From the NCBI GenBank assembly GCA_022432975.1, contig CM039510.1:32519023-32583022 (forward strand): a stretch of 64,000 bases of DNA. Direction: 5' to 3'. The DNA is from Begonia masoniana (Eukaryota; Streptophyta; Magnoliopsida; Cucurbitales; Begoniaceae). Position 1 is the stretch's first letter. Each line of letters starts with the position of its first letter. The notes below the pieces were generated by a model that saw only the letters and a program-made list of their open reading frames with translations, did not search any database and was not told the origin of the DNA. The translations under genes were made by a program, and so were the position numbers. Shown here in pieces: positions 1 to 13,220 of this stretch.

Positions 1-1414
1 GTGGTATTAGTCCTCAGTACACCATGCCGGGTTCGCCCAACATGAATGGTGTTGCTGAAAGACAGAACAGAACGCTTAAGGACATGGTAAGGAGCATGAT
101 TGCTCATTCGACCTTACCAGAATCCCTCTGGGGTGAAGCACTGAAAACCGCAGCTTATATCCTTAACAAGGTACCTACTAAGGCGACGGCTAACAAAACC
201 CCACATGAGTGTTGGATGGGCCGAAAACCCGTTCTCAAACACTTACACGTGTGGGGGTGTCCAGCTGAGGCAAGGCCTTATAGGCCCAATGAAAAGAAAC
301 TGGACTCTAGGACTGTTAGTTGTTATTTTGTAGGGTATCCTGAACGGTCAAGGGGGTACAAATTTTATGATCCCACTGTAAGGACATTCTTTGAAACGGA
401 AAATGCCAGATTTTTTGAGGATGTAGAGTTTGTGAGGGGAGATAAGGAAGACATTGTCTTTGAGGAGGAAGTTGTTCCTCTTCCTTTGGTTTCCCTTGAC
501 TTCGATCAAGTGGATAATGAAAAAGACAATGTTGAATCACTTCCTGAATCTCTTCAGGAAGTCATTCCCGAAGAACAAACTCAACAGCCTCAAGAAAATA
601 TGCCATTACGGAGGTCCACTAGAGAGAGAAGGAGTACGATTTCGGATGATTACATCGTATTCCTACAAGAACATGAGGAACTTGGTGAGGTAGAAGATGA
701 CCCTGTCACTTTCAACCAAGCCATTAAGAGTTCTGATTCTCAAAAGTGGACTGATGCCATGAATGAGCAGTTAAAGTCCATGAAGGACAATGACGTTTGG
801 GATCTCGTCCCGTTACCTGCAGGTTTGAAACCCGTCGGTTGTAAATGGATTTTTAAATCCAAAAGGGATTCAAAAGGTAACATTGAGAGATTCAAAGCAC
901 GTCTTGTTGCTAAGGGTTTTACTCAAAGAGAAGGCATTGACTACAAGGAAACTTTCTCTTCGGTATCTACGAAAGATTCCTTTAGAACTATAATGGCACT
1001 AGTAGCTCATTTTGATTTAGAGCTACATCAGATGGATGTAAAGACGGCGTTTCTCAATGGTGACATTGATGAAACGATCTATATGGTGCAACCCGAGTTC
1101 TTTGATTCGGATAAATCAAATGACTTAGTTTGCAAATTAAAGAAATCCATCTACGGGCTAAAACAAGCTTCCCGTCAATGGTATTACAAATTTCATCAAG
1201 CAGTTACCTCATATGGTTTTGAGGCAAATAAAGTTGATGATTGTGTATACCACAAATTTAGTGGGAATAAAATGATGTTTCTGGTTTTATATGTCGATGA
1301 CATATTATTAGCATGCAACGATATAGGCTTGTTGCACGACACCAAGAAATTTCTTTCAAAGAAATTTGAAATGAAAGATCTTGGTGACGCCTCTTTTGTA
1401 TTAGGAATCCAAAT
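1..1414 (+). pseudogene. Ty1/Copia pol: integrase C-terminal part and reverse transcriptase (5' part, cut by window edge)
   Basis: The reading frame is open from the window edge, so the start lies upstream. The first part is the end of the integrase core ([19 protein letters not shown]) and the GKKP-like region. A hydrophilic linker follows, then the Copia reverse transcriptase from about base 790, with the usual blocks [40 protein letters not shown] and the catalytic YVDD (about base 1292-1303). The frame breaks at 1414 inside LGIQI, where a solo LTR has inserted; the rest of the domain resumes at 3996. The gene would have copied and integrated the element. It is dead, because it is split and the downstream half carries a stop and a deletion. 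Confidence 0.95.
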
Positions 1415-3995
1415 TGTAATATCCGGCTGTACGAATTTTTATTATTATAATATAAATGACATTTTTGTAAATATGTCAAATCAAGTCTGTTTTACAAAAA
1501 AAAAGTGTTATTAGAATCCTAACGATTTATAGGAATTTTAAGAAATTTACGGGATTTTTCGGAATAATAATGCTTAATTCCGAGTAATTACGTTTAACGT
1601 AATATAAAGGACATTTTGGTAAAAATAGTAAATGAGGTCCGAATTACGAACGGACAGTGTTTAATGGAGCCCTGGTAGTAAATTGAGGTTATTGGTGAAG
1701 AAAGAAAATTTGGAGAAAACCGAATCGTCGGTTAATTAAAGAAACGAAGGACGAAACAAATAGAAAATCAAAGGAAGGGCAAAATGGTAAATTGCAAAGT
1801 CAAATTATATTAAAAACAAATCTTTTCTCTTCTCCTTCCTCATTTTAACGATCTCACTTCTCTCTCTCGCGATTCTCCATTTCCAGGCGAAGCTCTCATC
1901 GGCGATTTCAACTTCCGACCTCCGTTCTCTGCTCCGATCGTCTCGATCATTCACATTTCTTCCTCCTCTCGCAACCCTAGGTAAGATTCTATGCTTTTGG
2001 AGCGTTATAGTTCAGTTTTCACGAAGTTTAACGTTTAGGGTTTCGTATAGATTTTCGTTAAAACGTGATTTAGGGTTTGTAATCGATAGGTTAGCCGTAG
2101 TTTTGAATATAATGAGCGTATTGAACGTTATTGGATAAAGTTAATCGATTTAGGACGAATGTTAGAGATTTATCAATTTCCGAGTTTTGGGGGAAAAACT
2201 CGTTGATGTTGATTTTGAGGTATCGAACGTTATTTGTTGAAGAAAATGTCTCGTTGAGCTAAATTAGTATTTTAGGAGAATTCCTTAGTTAAGGTTTCGT
2301 TAAATTTGGACGTTTAACGGTTTAAATCTCATTTTTTTACATCAACCGTTGTGTTTTGCCTTAGACAAACAACGCTCGTGGACGGAGCTTGAGCTGCAAC
2401 GGACACGAGGTAAGTTCTCGTGACTTACTCTGGCCTATTGGCCTACACCGAACTTCAACTTTGCGTTGAGGATCTTGGAGAACTGTTTGTTTAAGTTGCT
2501 TTGGTTGGGTAGTTAGGTTTAAACGTTTTGTAGGTTATTTCTTTTACAGTCTTTATGGTACGCATGCTTGTTTGTTTACTTTATATTTATATTGAACTGT
2601 TCATGCATCACGTATTTTAACTAAGCATGAAAATGAATTTCCGCACGATGTTTTAGAAAACTGATGTGGCCCAGAGATTGGGGGCTCAGATCTATTGTGT
2701 GGCTCGATTAAGGGCCTGACACAGTACCACATACACTGTAATGTAATTAATGAACGTAATCTGTTATCTGGTCACGCGAGGTGGGGCTCAGGCACGGCTG
2801 TACGTGTTGTAAGCGTGTACCCCCTCCTCTAACCGCACGGGGTAGTCCGACCGCTGGATGGGCCCCCTCCGGTTAGGGGGATGAGATCTCGGTGATATAC
2901 TGTCTGCGACGCTCTGTATGTATGCATGATTTCTGAACTCCATATGCACTGCACGCATCTGCATTTACGTAGGATTTACTGAGATTTTTATCTCATAGTG
3001 TGTTTGTATGGTGTAGGTGACATCGAAGCAGGTGAGGACGATGTTCCTCCGCCCGATGTATAGGATGGTTGAAGAAGCACGATTGCGGTGGTGTGCATGA
3101 GCAGTCGATGCGTGTGTTGACCCGTGGGGAAAACAGTTAGGTATTTTGAGGGTTTTTTTGGGTGAACTGGGCTTATTATGAATTATTGTATAGTTGGAAA
3201 TATTTTAGGTTGTCTGGCTTGGATAGTGGATAGGTTTATGTTTTGGATTTGTAAATGTTTTGAAAATGTATTTTGTAAATGTTTGGTTTTAGGAAAATGT
3301 TCGGTTTTTAAACGTAACCATGCAGTTTATTTTTACGAAACTAGGTTATGTCTTTAAAAGAGTTTGGGTTGTTTATTTGGTCGATGAAATGAAGTGATGT
3401 TGAAGTGTTTTAGTTGGTGTTTGAGTTTTAATAGGCGTTACGTTGAGAAGAGAAGGAAAAGAAGAGAAGGGAAGAGGAATGAACGAAGAAGAAAAAGAAA
3501 GAAGAAAGAAAGGAGAAAGGAAAGGGAGGCAGAGGGGCTGCCGAACGATCGCCAAGGGGGGCAATCTTTCGCCCCTCATTCGGTAGCGCTCTGGAAGAAA
3601 TTCCAGAGCGCATGCCGAGCGATCGCTAGGCAGTGGCGATCGCTGGGCAGGGATGATCGCCCAGGGGCGATCCGACTGGCGATCGCTCGCCAGTGCGCGA
3701 TCGCCATGGGGCGATCGATCGCTGGTTTTGGGCGATTGATCGCCCCTTCATTTTTGCTGCGATATTCCCTTTTTGCCTCGCCTGCTGCTTTGTTTAATTA
3801 GTTAAACAATTTAAATTGTTTTAATTGTTTATTTAAATTGTTTTAAGATTTGTTTTAACCTATTTTCTAAACACACTTTGATTCTGATTTAGATTTCAAT
3901 TCTGATTTCAGTTTAAATTCCGCCTAGAGTTTATTTAAAGTATAGGGATAAAAAAAATAGTACGGAAAATTGGGTACAGTGTTAGGGTCGCTACA
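1415..3995 (+). mobile_element. Solo LTR (Tekay-like Ty3/Gypsy) inserted in the Copia reverse transcriptase
   Basis: The 2581-bp insert begins TGTAATATCC and ends GGTCGCTACA. It is flanked by the 5-bp target duplication CAAAT (1410-1414 and 3996-4000). Removing it and one CAAAT restores the Copia frame LGIQ-IYRD. It has no primer-binding site, polypurine tract or coding domain, so it is best read as a solo LTR left by LTR-LTR recombination. The TGTAA start, the multi-kilobase length and a CT-rich leader after a TATA-like stretch near 1805 resemble Tekay/Del chromovirus LTRs. Family placement is inference. Orientation is taken from the TATA and leader position. The purine-rich open frames around 3394-3801 are low-complexity and not treated as genes. 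Confidence 0.85.
3541..3755 (+). repeat. CGATCG-rich palindrome cluster inside the solo LTR
   Basis: In about 210 bp the 6-bp palindrome CGATCG occurs six times, mostly as GCGATCGC, with several one-base variants (TGATCG, CGATCC, CGATTG). The surrounding DNA is AT-rich. The spacing is irregular, so this is a motif cluster rather than a clean tandem repeat. Confidence 0.8.
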
Positions 3996-4846
3996 CAAAT
4001 ATACCGAGATCGTTGTCGAGGTATACTTGGATTATCACAAAAGAGCTATATCGAGAAGGTTTTAAAAAGATTTGGCATGTAAGAATGTAAACCAGGAGAT
4101 ACCCCTGTTGACAAAGGAGATAAAATAAATAAAAGTCAATGCCCTTCAAGTGACTTTGAAGTCAAAGAAATGCAAAAGATTCCTTATGCTTCTGCAGTAG
4201 GAAGCTTAATGTATGCTCAAGTATGCACGCGTCCGGATATTGCGTACATAGTTGGCATGTTGGGTAGATACTTGAGTAATCCTGGATTGGATCATTGGAA
4301 AGCTGTAAAAAGGGTACTCAGATACTTACAGAGAACCAAAGCATACATGCTCACATACAAGAAATCAGATCAGCTTGAGATCATTGGGTATACTGATTCT
4401 GATTTTGCTGGATGCCAAGATGACTTGAAGTCAACATCGGGCTATATATCTCCTGGAAGAGTGCCAAACAAAGACTTACGGCCTCTTCTACTATGGCAGC
4501 TGAGTTTATAGCATGTTATGAGGCATCCAATCAAGCATTATGGCTGAGTAACTTTGTCGCGGGATTGCGAATCTCGAATAGTATTGAAAGACCACTTCGG
4601 ATTTTATGTGACAATCAGTCAACTGTAATGTTCTCAAACAACAACAGGAGCTTCTCAAAGTCTAAGTTTGTAGACATCAAGTTTCTTGTTGTAAAGGAAA
4701 GAGTTCAGAGTGGTCAAATATCTATAGATCATATTGGAACAGACTTCATGATTGCGGATCCGCTAACTAAGGGATTACGACCCAAGGTCTTTCACGAGCA
4801 TGTTGCTCATATGGGGGTTGTATCTCTTGGAGATATTGAGGTTTAG
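3996..4846 (+). pseudogene. Ty1/Copia pol, 3' part: end of reverse transcriptase and RNase H
   Basis: This continues the frame broken at 1414: RDRCRGILGLSQKSYIEKVL, an in-frame TAA near 4080, then ASAVGSLMYAQVCTRPDIAY and the RNase H block YTDSDFAGCQDDLKSTSGY. After GYI about 20-25 bases are missing and the frame shifts. The downstream frame from 4493 has the rest of RNase H (MAAEFIACYEASNQALWL, DNQSTVMFSNN, ADPLTKGL) and ends at 4846. The stop, deletion and frameshift show the element is defective independently of the solo LTR. Confidence 0.92.
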
Positions 4847-5270
4847 TGGGAGTCTGTCATTTGTTTTTATGTGATTCTATTCTATAGATATTTGTAATGA
4901 ATATTTTGGTTACTGCAGTATTCATTTTATGAGGTATTCATTTAATTCACTCTGGCATTTGAGTTTTAATAATCTCAATAAAGTTTTGGTTGGACCAGTT
5001 GGAAATAGGCATGTTAAATCATATCACATGTAATTTCCATGCTACACATCCATATTTGATATGTGTCATTTGGTTATGTTGGTGTTTGTGATCATTGATA
5101 GGTTTAGTTACGATAATTGTGACGAAAGCCGCTTTGGTCCTGCATTTGATATAATTGATGGACGAGATTGTTAGAGTATACTCTGTTTAGATGATAACAA
5201 AATTTGATATCATAAGGATAAGGTTATAATGTGTAATTGATTAGTTTGTAATTTGATCCAAGTGAGAGAT
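4847..5270 (+). other. Copia 3' untranslated spacer with polypurine tract
   Basis: Noncoding AT-rich spacer between the pol stop and the 3' LTR. It ends in AAGTGAGAGAT, the usual Copia polypurine-tract form, directly before the LTR at 5271. I see no other gene in it. Confidence 0.7.
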
Positions 5271-5690
5271 TGTTAGAATTATAAGAATTTATAATTCTAG
5301 TTGGATCTAAATTGTTAAACTATAAATTATACATTATGTTATCATCAGGTTTAAGTCCATATTAAAGTGATTTAATATAGTTTCAATGGACTTTAGAGTA
5401 TAGTAAATATAATATGGATATATTATAATGTGTAGAGACACCAGGGGTAGTTTACCAATTTGTGATGGGCAAACTGGTAAATTACCCAATTAGGTTTAAT
5501 ATAGGGTTATGGTCCCCAATTCACAATTGAACCCTTTGCCTCTTAGAACCTCTATCCTTCTAGAGAGACATTAGAGAGGGCGATTGACGAATCGGAAGAT
5601 CTACGTACCCGATCTACAATATTTTGCATTCAATCAATGGATCTGGGTATGTCCTTCTTATTTTACGATTTACTTGTAGAATTTCTAACG
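5271..5690 (+). repeat. 3' LTR of the Copia element
   Basis: This 420-bp LTR starts TGTTAGAATT right after the polypurine tract and ends ATTTCTAACG. The ends are inverted repeats (TGTTAGAA and TTCTAACA) if the last base is a mutated A. The 5' LTR lies outside the window, so LTR divergence and the target duplication cannot be read. Its end marks the boundary with host DNA. Confidence 0.8.
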
Positions 5691-6255
5691 TATCGATCAA
5701 AAACTGGGCTCTCGCTCTTTTTCAGATTTGTGAATTTATTCTAGATTCAATTACTCTGGTTATTTTTATTGAATCTAACACGTGGTCCTGCTATGTGGGA
5801 CCGAAACCGGACTGAAATCGATGGTTCAGTCTTGTTCACAGTCCGCGGTCCGATCTTGCCGACCTCTAATTGCAACCAACTTAGTTTTCTCTGCTCAAAG
5901 TTGGCCGAAATTTGAATAATTTGTGATTCAATCTAAACCCAACAAAAATTCGAACTCAAATTGATCTATTTTAAGATTATCAAGTTCCATTTTTCATTTT
6001 TAACCGAATCGAATCTCGGGACTCAATTATATTCGGGTCACCGAGTTTGTTTTCGGTTTCCCTACTATTAGGAGCTAGCATTGAAATAAGTCAATGATAT
6101 TTTATTACTTAATTATAGGCAAGGATTCCAGATTATGTCATTATTAACTTCGTCATCTTCAGTTAGCTGTCGAAAGCTTCTACGACTAATGGTGACGTCA
6201 GAAAGCTTTCGTCATTGAAGAACTGTAAGCAGATTTATCAGTCGCTTTCTGAGTC
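5691..6255. other. Intergenic, with a CCGGT/CCGAAC-rich repeat remnant
   Basis: No gene recognised. The stretch about 5790-6060 is rich in ACCGAAACCGG-like and GGTTCAGTC-like words and contains CCGACCTCTA. This resembles old hAT-type nonautonomous elements, and similar sequence is near 13760, 16080-16280 and 29752-29996. Family assignment is tentative. Confidence 0.4.
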
Positions 6256-6297
6256 CGTGTAAAGGATGACCAACCTCGTGTAAAGGATGACCAACCT
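6256..6297. repeat. Perfect 21-bp tandem duplication
   Basis: The 21-bp word starting CGTGTAAAGGATGACC occurs twice head to tail (6256-6276, 6277-6297), upstream of the NIMIN-like gene. It is probably in the promoter or 5' UTR. Confidence 0.9.
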
Positions 6298-6508
6298 CTT
6301 CATCGACTTCTTCTGCGCTTTTACATTTTTGTTCCTACTCTTTCAACCTCCATTTTCAAACATCGAGGATGGTTCCGTCTTTTCGTTCTCGATTCATCGT
6401 TCTTTAAATTTCGAAAAGTCCAACGGTTCCAACAGCAGAAGCAAAACACGTTCAACGTTCCTACTTCCTCTGATCCAACCAACTACAGAAACGACAGAAT
6501 TCTCCGGC

Positions 6509-6865
6509 ATGAAAAGGAAGAAGAAGCTAGAGATCGGAGATGGGTGCGGCGGAGGAGCCGGCAGGAGAGCGGAGGATGAAGGCGAAGAGGTTAAGATGGA
6601 GAAATTTTGGGATCTGGTTGGGATATTACGAGAAGAAGTCGGCCTTCGGAGAGGAAAAGCAGAGAATGAAGAGGAGGGAGAGAAGAGGAAGAAGAGAAAG
6701 GAGGAAAAGGGTTGGGTTCCTGCATTTGAAAAGGAGGATTTCACCAAAGACATTGAATTTATAGGGCTGCCATTGATTTTCCCCAGACCCTGTAATCATA
6801 TCAAGAAAGACGAAGAAAAACAGGAAAATTGTAAGGTTGGATTGGATCTGAAGCTCAAACTTTGA
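6509..6865 (+). CDS. NIMIN-like protein (NPR1/NIM1-interacting, EAR-motif repressor)
   Basis: Single-exon gene encoding 118 aa from ATG 6509. A longer frame from 6287 exists, but its extra 74 residues look like translated leader. The protein is small and highly charged. It has an acidic block with KMEKFWDLVGILRE (matching the EKFF-type NPR1-contact region of NIMIN proteins), a basic KKRKEEK patch, then GWVPAFEKEDF and a FIGLPLIFP segment. It ends in LDLKLKL, an LxLxL EAR repression motif. NIMIN proteins bind the salicylate receptor NPR1 in the nucleus and dampen PR gene activation. The order of motifs and the length (about 120-140 aa in the family) fit well. Assignment rests on motif memory, not alignment. 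An alternative is an unrelated EAR-motif protein. Confidence 0.72.
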   Translation: MKRKKKLEIGDGCGGGAGRRAEDEGEEVKMEKFWDLVGILREEVGLRRGKAENEEEGEKRKKRKEEKGWVPAFEKEDFTKDIEFIGLPLIFPRPCNHIKKDEEKQENCKVGLDLKLKL

Positions 6866-7405
6866 CGAAGCTTCGTGTATTGTTTTTATTAACCATCGAA
6901 TAATACTACTATTAATCAAACATACAATTGTCAAACACTGATTAAACAGAGAATTTATACAGAATGTTGTTTAGTAATTGAAAAATCTTTAAAAAATGAA
7001 GGCTAAGTTTCAGAAGAACTCAAGCTTGATAAACGATCATGGCGAACAGCGTAATAATAGAAGAACAGAAACAATTTATTTTTTTACAAAATTGTGGGCT
7101 TGCAATAAAAGATAAAGCCCAATGGATCTTCCAGCTTGAGCAATACAAGTTTCTCCGGTGTGAAACTTGGTTGATTACGAGTTTCTGAGGAGATGATGAG
7201 ATGGGTTTTTGAAAATCTCTTCTCCTTTTTCAAAACTGTTTTGCAGAATCGGTCTTAAAAAGTAATGCGCGCACAAGCTCCAAACAAGCCTTGTTCTTGA
7301 ATTTACAGGCGTTAACTACGAGGGTGAGGAAAGGTACTGAGACTTGACTCTTGAGGGAGCTCCCAAAATTTACTCTGCCGTGTTGAGTTGTTGCAGGTTA
7401 CCACC
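6866..7405. other. Intergenic: NIMIN 3' flank and GLB1 promoter/5' UTR
   Basis: AT-rich DNA with no other gene seen. The last part before 7406 should hold the GLB1 transcription start. No convincing TATA box could be picked out. Confidence 0.6.
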
Positions 7406-9478
7406 ATGGCTGCTTCCTTGGGCTTGGCTCTGCCCGCCGCTCTCTTCAATCCTCTCCAATTCCCTAGAAAACTTCTGCTCTCTTCTCCCATGCTTCCTAA
7501 TCTTTGTGATTCTAAGCGTTCTCCGCTCAATGTGCCTCTCAAACTTCCAGGAAACGGCCGTATCTTCTCTGCCATTAGAGCCCAAAGCTCTCCAGGTATG
7601 GGTAAAACTCTATCCATAACTTCTTATTTCTCCGAATACCATTTTGGGGAAGTTCGTTTGAAAACTTTGGAGTGGTTGCTTCGATTTTATGGTTTTTCTT
7701 TTGTGCGATCGCTCGTAGATTATGTGCCGGATTCGAGATTTTACAAAGTGGAAGCGATTATCAGGTGAATTGTTTCATACCTGTTAATTTTCTTTTGAGA
7801 TTGATCAATATTGTGTTTTTCTTCTGAAATGTTCGTGAAATAAGCCTCTTACGACTATTGTTTCTGACGCTAATTTCATCTCTACCATGTTTATGAACTT
7901 GGGACGAAATAGGCCATGGAGGATCCAAAAGGTTTCTTCGGTATGAGCTGTTGAACATTCAACATAACTTCTGTTAATGATTAAATTACACTGAAATATG
8001 TCGTGTAGATCTCGTCAAAATAAGCTAATTATCCTGTTTAATGCCTTGAATGTCTTCCTGGTAGACTCTGGTTTACATCCATAACTAGATTTACAAGCTT
8101 GCTACCCTTTCAGATGATCCTTGAACAGTTTGTCGAAAATACATTATTAATAAGCAAAATATAGCATTAAAGATTCAAGAACCACATTACTAAAAAGCTG
8201 TAGAGCTCACTAGTTATAGAACTTGAGCATTTGTTATTTCACTGAGCTCCTGCTTTACATGCAATGGTTATCATATTCACTGAAAATGAAGGCTTTGCTG
8301 AAAATGGGTATCCGGGGTGTCACCGTATCTGATGTTCGAGGCTTTGGTGCTCAAGGTGGCTCGACAGAGAGGGATGGTGGTAAGTTCTTTCCCGCGCACA
8401 GATCTAAGAATATTTGTTACTTTCTATTGATTGATATGATCGAATCATGGACTTTACTTACAGTATTCGCATTTGTTTGTACAGAATGATTCGTGCAATC
8501 TAGTCTATGTACTTAGAGATTAGGAACAACTTATACCTTCGACAATTTTCTCGAGTAGAGTTGTCATTGTACTTTGGAACCCTGTCATGATAAAAGTCGT
8601 CAGATGTTTCATGTTTTTTCTTTTATAATAGTGAGTTTAACTTACCATGATTACTTCAACTCACTTGATTTCTAGCATACACAATATCACGCTTGATTTC
8701 GAAGATTAGAAAACAGTACGATTGAGATTTGTGCTCAAAATCGGGGGATGAAATTGAGGGTGTGCACAAAGTCGAATAACTCGATGTTTAGAGTATCAAA
8801 TGTCACTGATACTCAAATATAGGAGATTATATTATATTTTACCCTTTTTTTATGTACGGTTTATGTACATGGTTTTTCTTCTCATGTTACTCCATAGGCT
8901 CTGAATTTTCCGAAGACAACTTTGTTTCCAAAATTAAGATGGAGATAGTGGTGAGCAAAGACCAGGTATGAGCACCAAAACTTAAAGCTTATTTGAGGTA
9001 TGAATGTGATTTTGTTTTGAATTTCAAAAAGAAGAAACTATTTGTGCTCTGAGTCAAAACTTTTCAAAAAACCCCCACGATCTTGCATTAGGTTGAAGCT
9101 GTGATTGACAAGATAATCGACGAGGCAAGAACCGGAGAGATTGGCGATGGCAAAATATTCTGTAAGACTCTTAATCTTCGGTCTGTTTTACCGACATCCA
9201 ACATTTTAATTTTCCCAACTTCATCGAACAATCTGTCTAAACTCATAAACAAGGTTAATTTCCGATTGTATGACGAGATTTGCATGCTTATCGTGCAGTG
9301 ATGCCAGTCTCAGATGTAATCAGAGTTCGCACGGGTAAACATAAAAGAAAAAATTGTCCATAATTGCATCACAAATATCCGTAAAATGTATCTAAATGGA
9401 TTGTAATTTTCAGGAGAGCGCGGGGAGAAAGCGGAGCAGATGACCGGAGGTCGATCCGATATGTCTTCTCGTGCATAG
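7406..9478 (+). CDS. GLB1: Nitrogen regulatory protein P-II homolog, chloroplastic (8 coding exons)
   Basis: Exons by GT-AG junctions in frame: 7406-7595, 7719-7764, 7913-7940, 8292-8379, 8898-8965, 9092-9161, 9299-9334, 9414-9478; product 196 aa. Residues 1 to about 63 form a Ser/Pro/Leu-rich plastid transit peptide (MAASLGLALPAALFNP). The mature PII follows: DYVPDSRFYKVEAIIRPW, then LLKMGIRGVTVSDVRGFG. The T-loop reads AQGGSTERDGGSEF, the B-loop TGEIGDGKIF, and the C-terminal RTGERGEKAEQMTGG carries the plant glutamine-sensing Q-loop. In plastids PII binds ATP and 2-oxoglutarate, and through the Q-loop glutamine. It activates N-acetylglutamate kinase for arginine synthesis and restrains acetyl-CoA carboxylase. 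All junctions keep frame and no defect is seen, so the gene looks functional. Confidence 0.96.
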
Positions 9479-10182
9479 CCACCTAGTCGATATGTTGGCA
9501 TGTTATCTCTAAGTCCCTCCATGAAATCTCTGGGATTACAGAAACTAAGGACACTTACTTTGTTCAATTGTAGCTTTGTTTGGATTAGAATTGTAGTTGA
9601 TGGATAAGGAATTAATTGTTACGATTAAACGCTATAGTACAATCTGCTTTGAAACGAATAATAATGCGAAAAAAATAAGAACACAGATTTATAGTGGTTC
9701 ACTTTCACTGCGAGAGCTACATCCACTTGTCGTTACGAGATTTTACTAAGATCAAAGAGAAACGAGTTACAATCACGTCTGTGCCTCACACACTCTCTGC
9801 GTAAGGTTTTCAATCATCGTAGGCTCCACAGCAGCTAATAATTGAAGAAATATGATACTCCTAAAATGAATTTTTTACTAGATTTGTATTATAAAACCAC
9901 AAATTTCAAAATTTAACTCCATAGAGTATCATTGTAGCTTAAATTTAAAATTGGAAAAAGGAATTCCTTGGGTCGGAACGTGGACGTCCTCAATCCGAGT
10001 CAAGAAAAGCGATGCAATGCTTTCCAAACAGACCCTACAGATCGCGCGATTTGATTTGAACGTTGTTAGCACGATCAATCGTAACGGCGTCACCGAAACA
10101 GACGGAGAGGAACCCAGAATACGAATAACGAAAACGCCGTGATAACTTATTTAAACTCCCCGTTCATTTCTGCGCCTTCCCC
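9479..10182. other. Intergenic with a degraded Copia LTR end
   Basis: 3' flank of GLB1, then about 9655-9800 a stretch whose minus strand resembles the end of a Copia 5' LTR (GTGAACCACTATAAATCTGTG, before CTTATTTTTTTCGC). Similar but better preserved versions occur at 25980-26100 and 62440-62560. From about 9950 the DNA is probably ARF1 promoter. No gene seen. Confidence 0.45.
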
Positions 10183-10189
10183 TATAAAT
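10183..10189 (+). promoter_or_regulatory. Probable TATA box of ARF1
   Basis: TATAAAT in the context CCCCTATAAATGAACGG. A start about 25-35 bases downstream would give a 5' UTR with a roughly 700-base leader intron ending at CATATCAG just before the ATG at 10929, the usual arrangement in plant ARF genes. Confidence 0.6.
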
Positions 10190-10898
10190 GAACGGCCCTT
10201 CGTTGACTGCGGGAAGCGTTGTTTTGGCGAGGACAGCTCCTTCTCAGAGAGGGGGAGAGAGAGATCTGTTCGGCTTCGTTGCTCTGTTGCCTGCTTTCGA
10301 TCTCATCTTTAGGCTAGTCATATTTCTTTCGATTGTCCTTTTGTTTCTCAATTCCTCTGATCTATCCGAATTGTATGATTTTTCTTAATTTCGTATCTGG
10401 ACTTGGATCTGTGTTCCTCGGGGAGTTTATTTGCTTTGATTGTTTCTTTCTATAATAGTATAATGTTAGATATCTGATTGTCTAATTATGGTCCTTCTTT
10501 GTGCTGAATTTTTTTATTTCTGGATTTGATGGATCCTAATTTAATATTTGACTGCGTCGTTTTCTCTGATCTGTTCACTTTACTCGTGCTCGGCAGTTTT
10601 TTATTGAAATATATATATTCAACGTTCATTCCATCATTCGGTTGGTTTGATTTCTGCTGTCATTTGCTGGGTGAATCAGCATTTTCTGGGATAGATTTAA
10701 ATATTCAAAAGACATTTTGAACTTTAGTCGATCAATTTTATTTTCCTTCGCATTTGTATGCAAAAAAATAAATTCTGAATTAATTTGGTTTTCAGTTTTC
10801 TTCCTATTACATTCTGTAGTGGTTGGTGTTGTTCTTTTAGTATATGACTTTCCTCTGTATATCGTCGTCTTGAATTTACATAATTGGAATCTGATTGA

Positions 10899-12530
<1,632 letters not shown>

Positions 12531-12794
12531 ACAGCTTGGATCTGAGTTTTAGTTGTAATCCTCCTCGGAAGATGACAATTGTATGTTGGGGTTTCTTTGT
12601 CTTCGTACACATCTAATATTTTACTCGCTTTGCCCTGTACGCTGCTGCTCTTGCAGACATTTTCCCTTAGCTTCGTTTAGTTTCAGAGTTGTAATGAAGT
12701 GTTTAACTCATTTTATTTCTCACATTGTTTTATGAAATGAATTCATTGATACATCTGTTGCCTTCTGTTTTTTTTTTTTGAGGAATTTATTCTT
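12531..12794. other. ARF1 3' UTR and downstream spacer
   Basis: 3' UTR and T-rich downstream DNA of ARF1; nothing else seen. Confidence 0.6.
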
Positions 12795-13220
12795 GTCTCA
12801 CCATAAAAATTTGTTTCTTCTACTCGGCTACTGCGAAGAAGAAGACCATCATCTACTCCTATACCAGCACATGGGCAATGAATGGCTCATTATCTAGCTT
12901 TCTATTCGGAATTACGAAGCAAGATTGGAACCAGAGTTCACATCGCCTGCGTAGTAGCAAAGGGTTAATGTATTTACACGAAGAATGTGACCCCAAAATT
13001 ATTCACTCTGATATAAAACCTTAAAACATACTTCTAGACCAGAATTTCACACTCAGAATCGTCGATTTTGGATTAACAAAGCTTCTCCTCGCATAACAAT
13101 AGCGAGCAGCTTGATCCCCCATTAGAGGGACAATTGGGTATTTTGCACCAGAATGGTTACCGAGAAAACAGTCTACTACATCAAAAGTCGATGTTTACAA
13201 TTGTGTTTTAACGGTTTGAT
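12795..13220 (+). pseudogene. G-type lectin S-receptor-like kinase fragment (dead)
   Basis: Translated fragments match the kinase core of SD2/RLK1-type receptor kinases: a degraded N-lobe piece, then [20 protein letters not shown], a stop, NILLDQNFTLRIVDFG, several stops, and RGTIGYFAPEW followed by KVDVYNCVL. The catalytic HRD is HSD. There is no ATG, extracellular domain or intact frame. It is a truncated fragment lying just downstream of ARF1 on the same strand, probably a relic of a duplicated kinase gene. Confidence 0.85.

Noticed and set aside
3394..3801. Arg/Lys/Glu-rich open frame and its minus-strand counterparts
   Set aside because: Low-complexity purine-rich sequence inside a solo LTR; no domain or codon structure.
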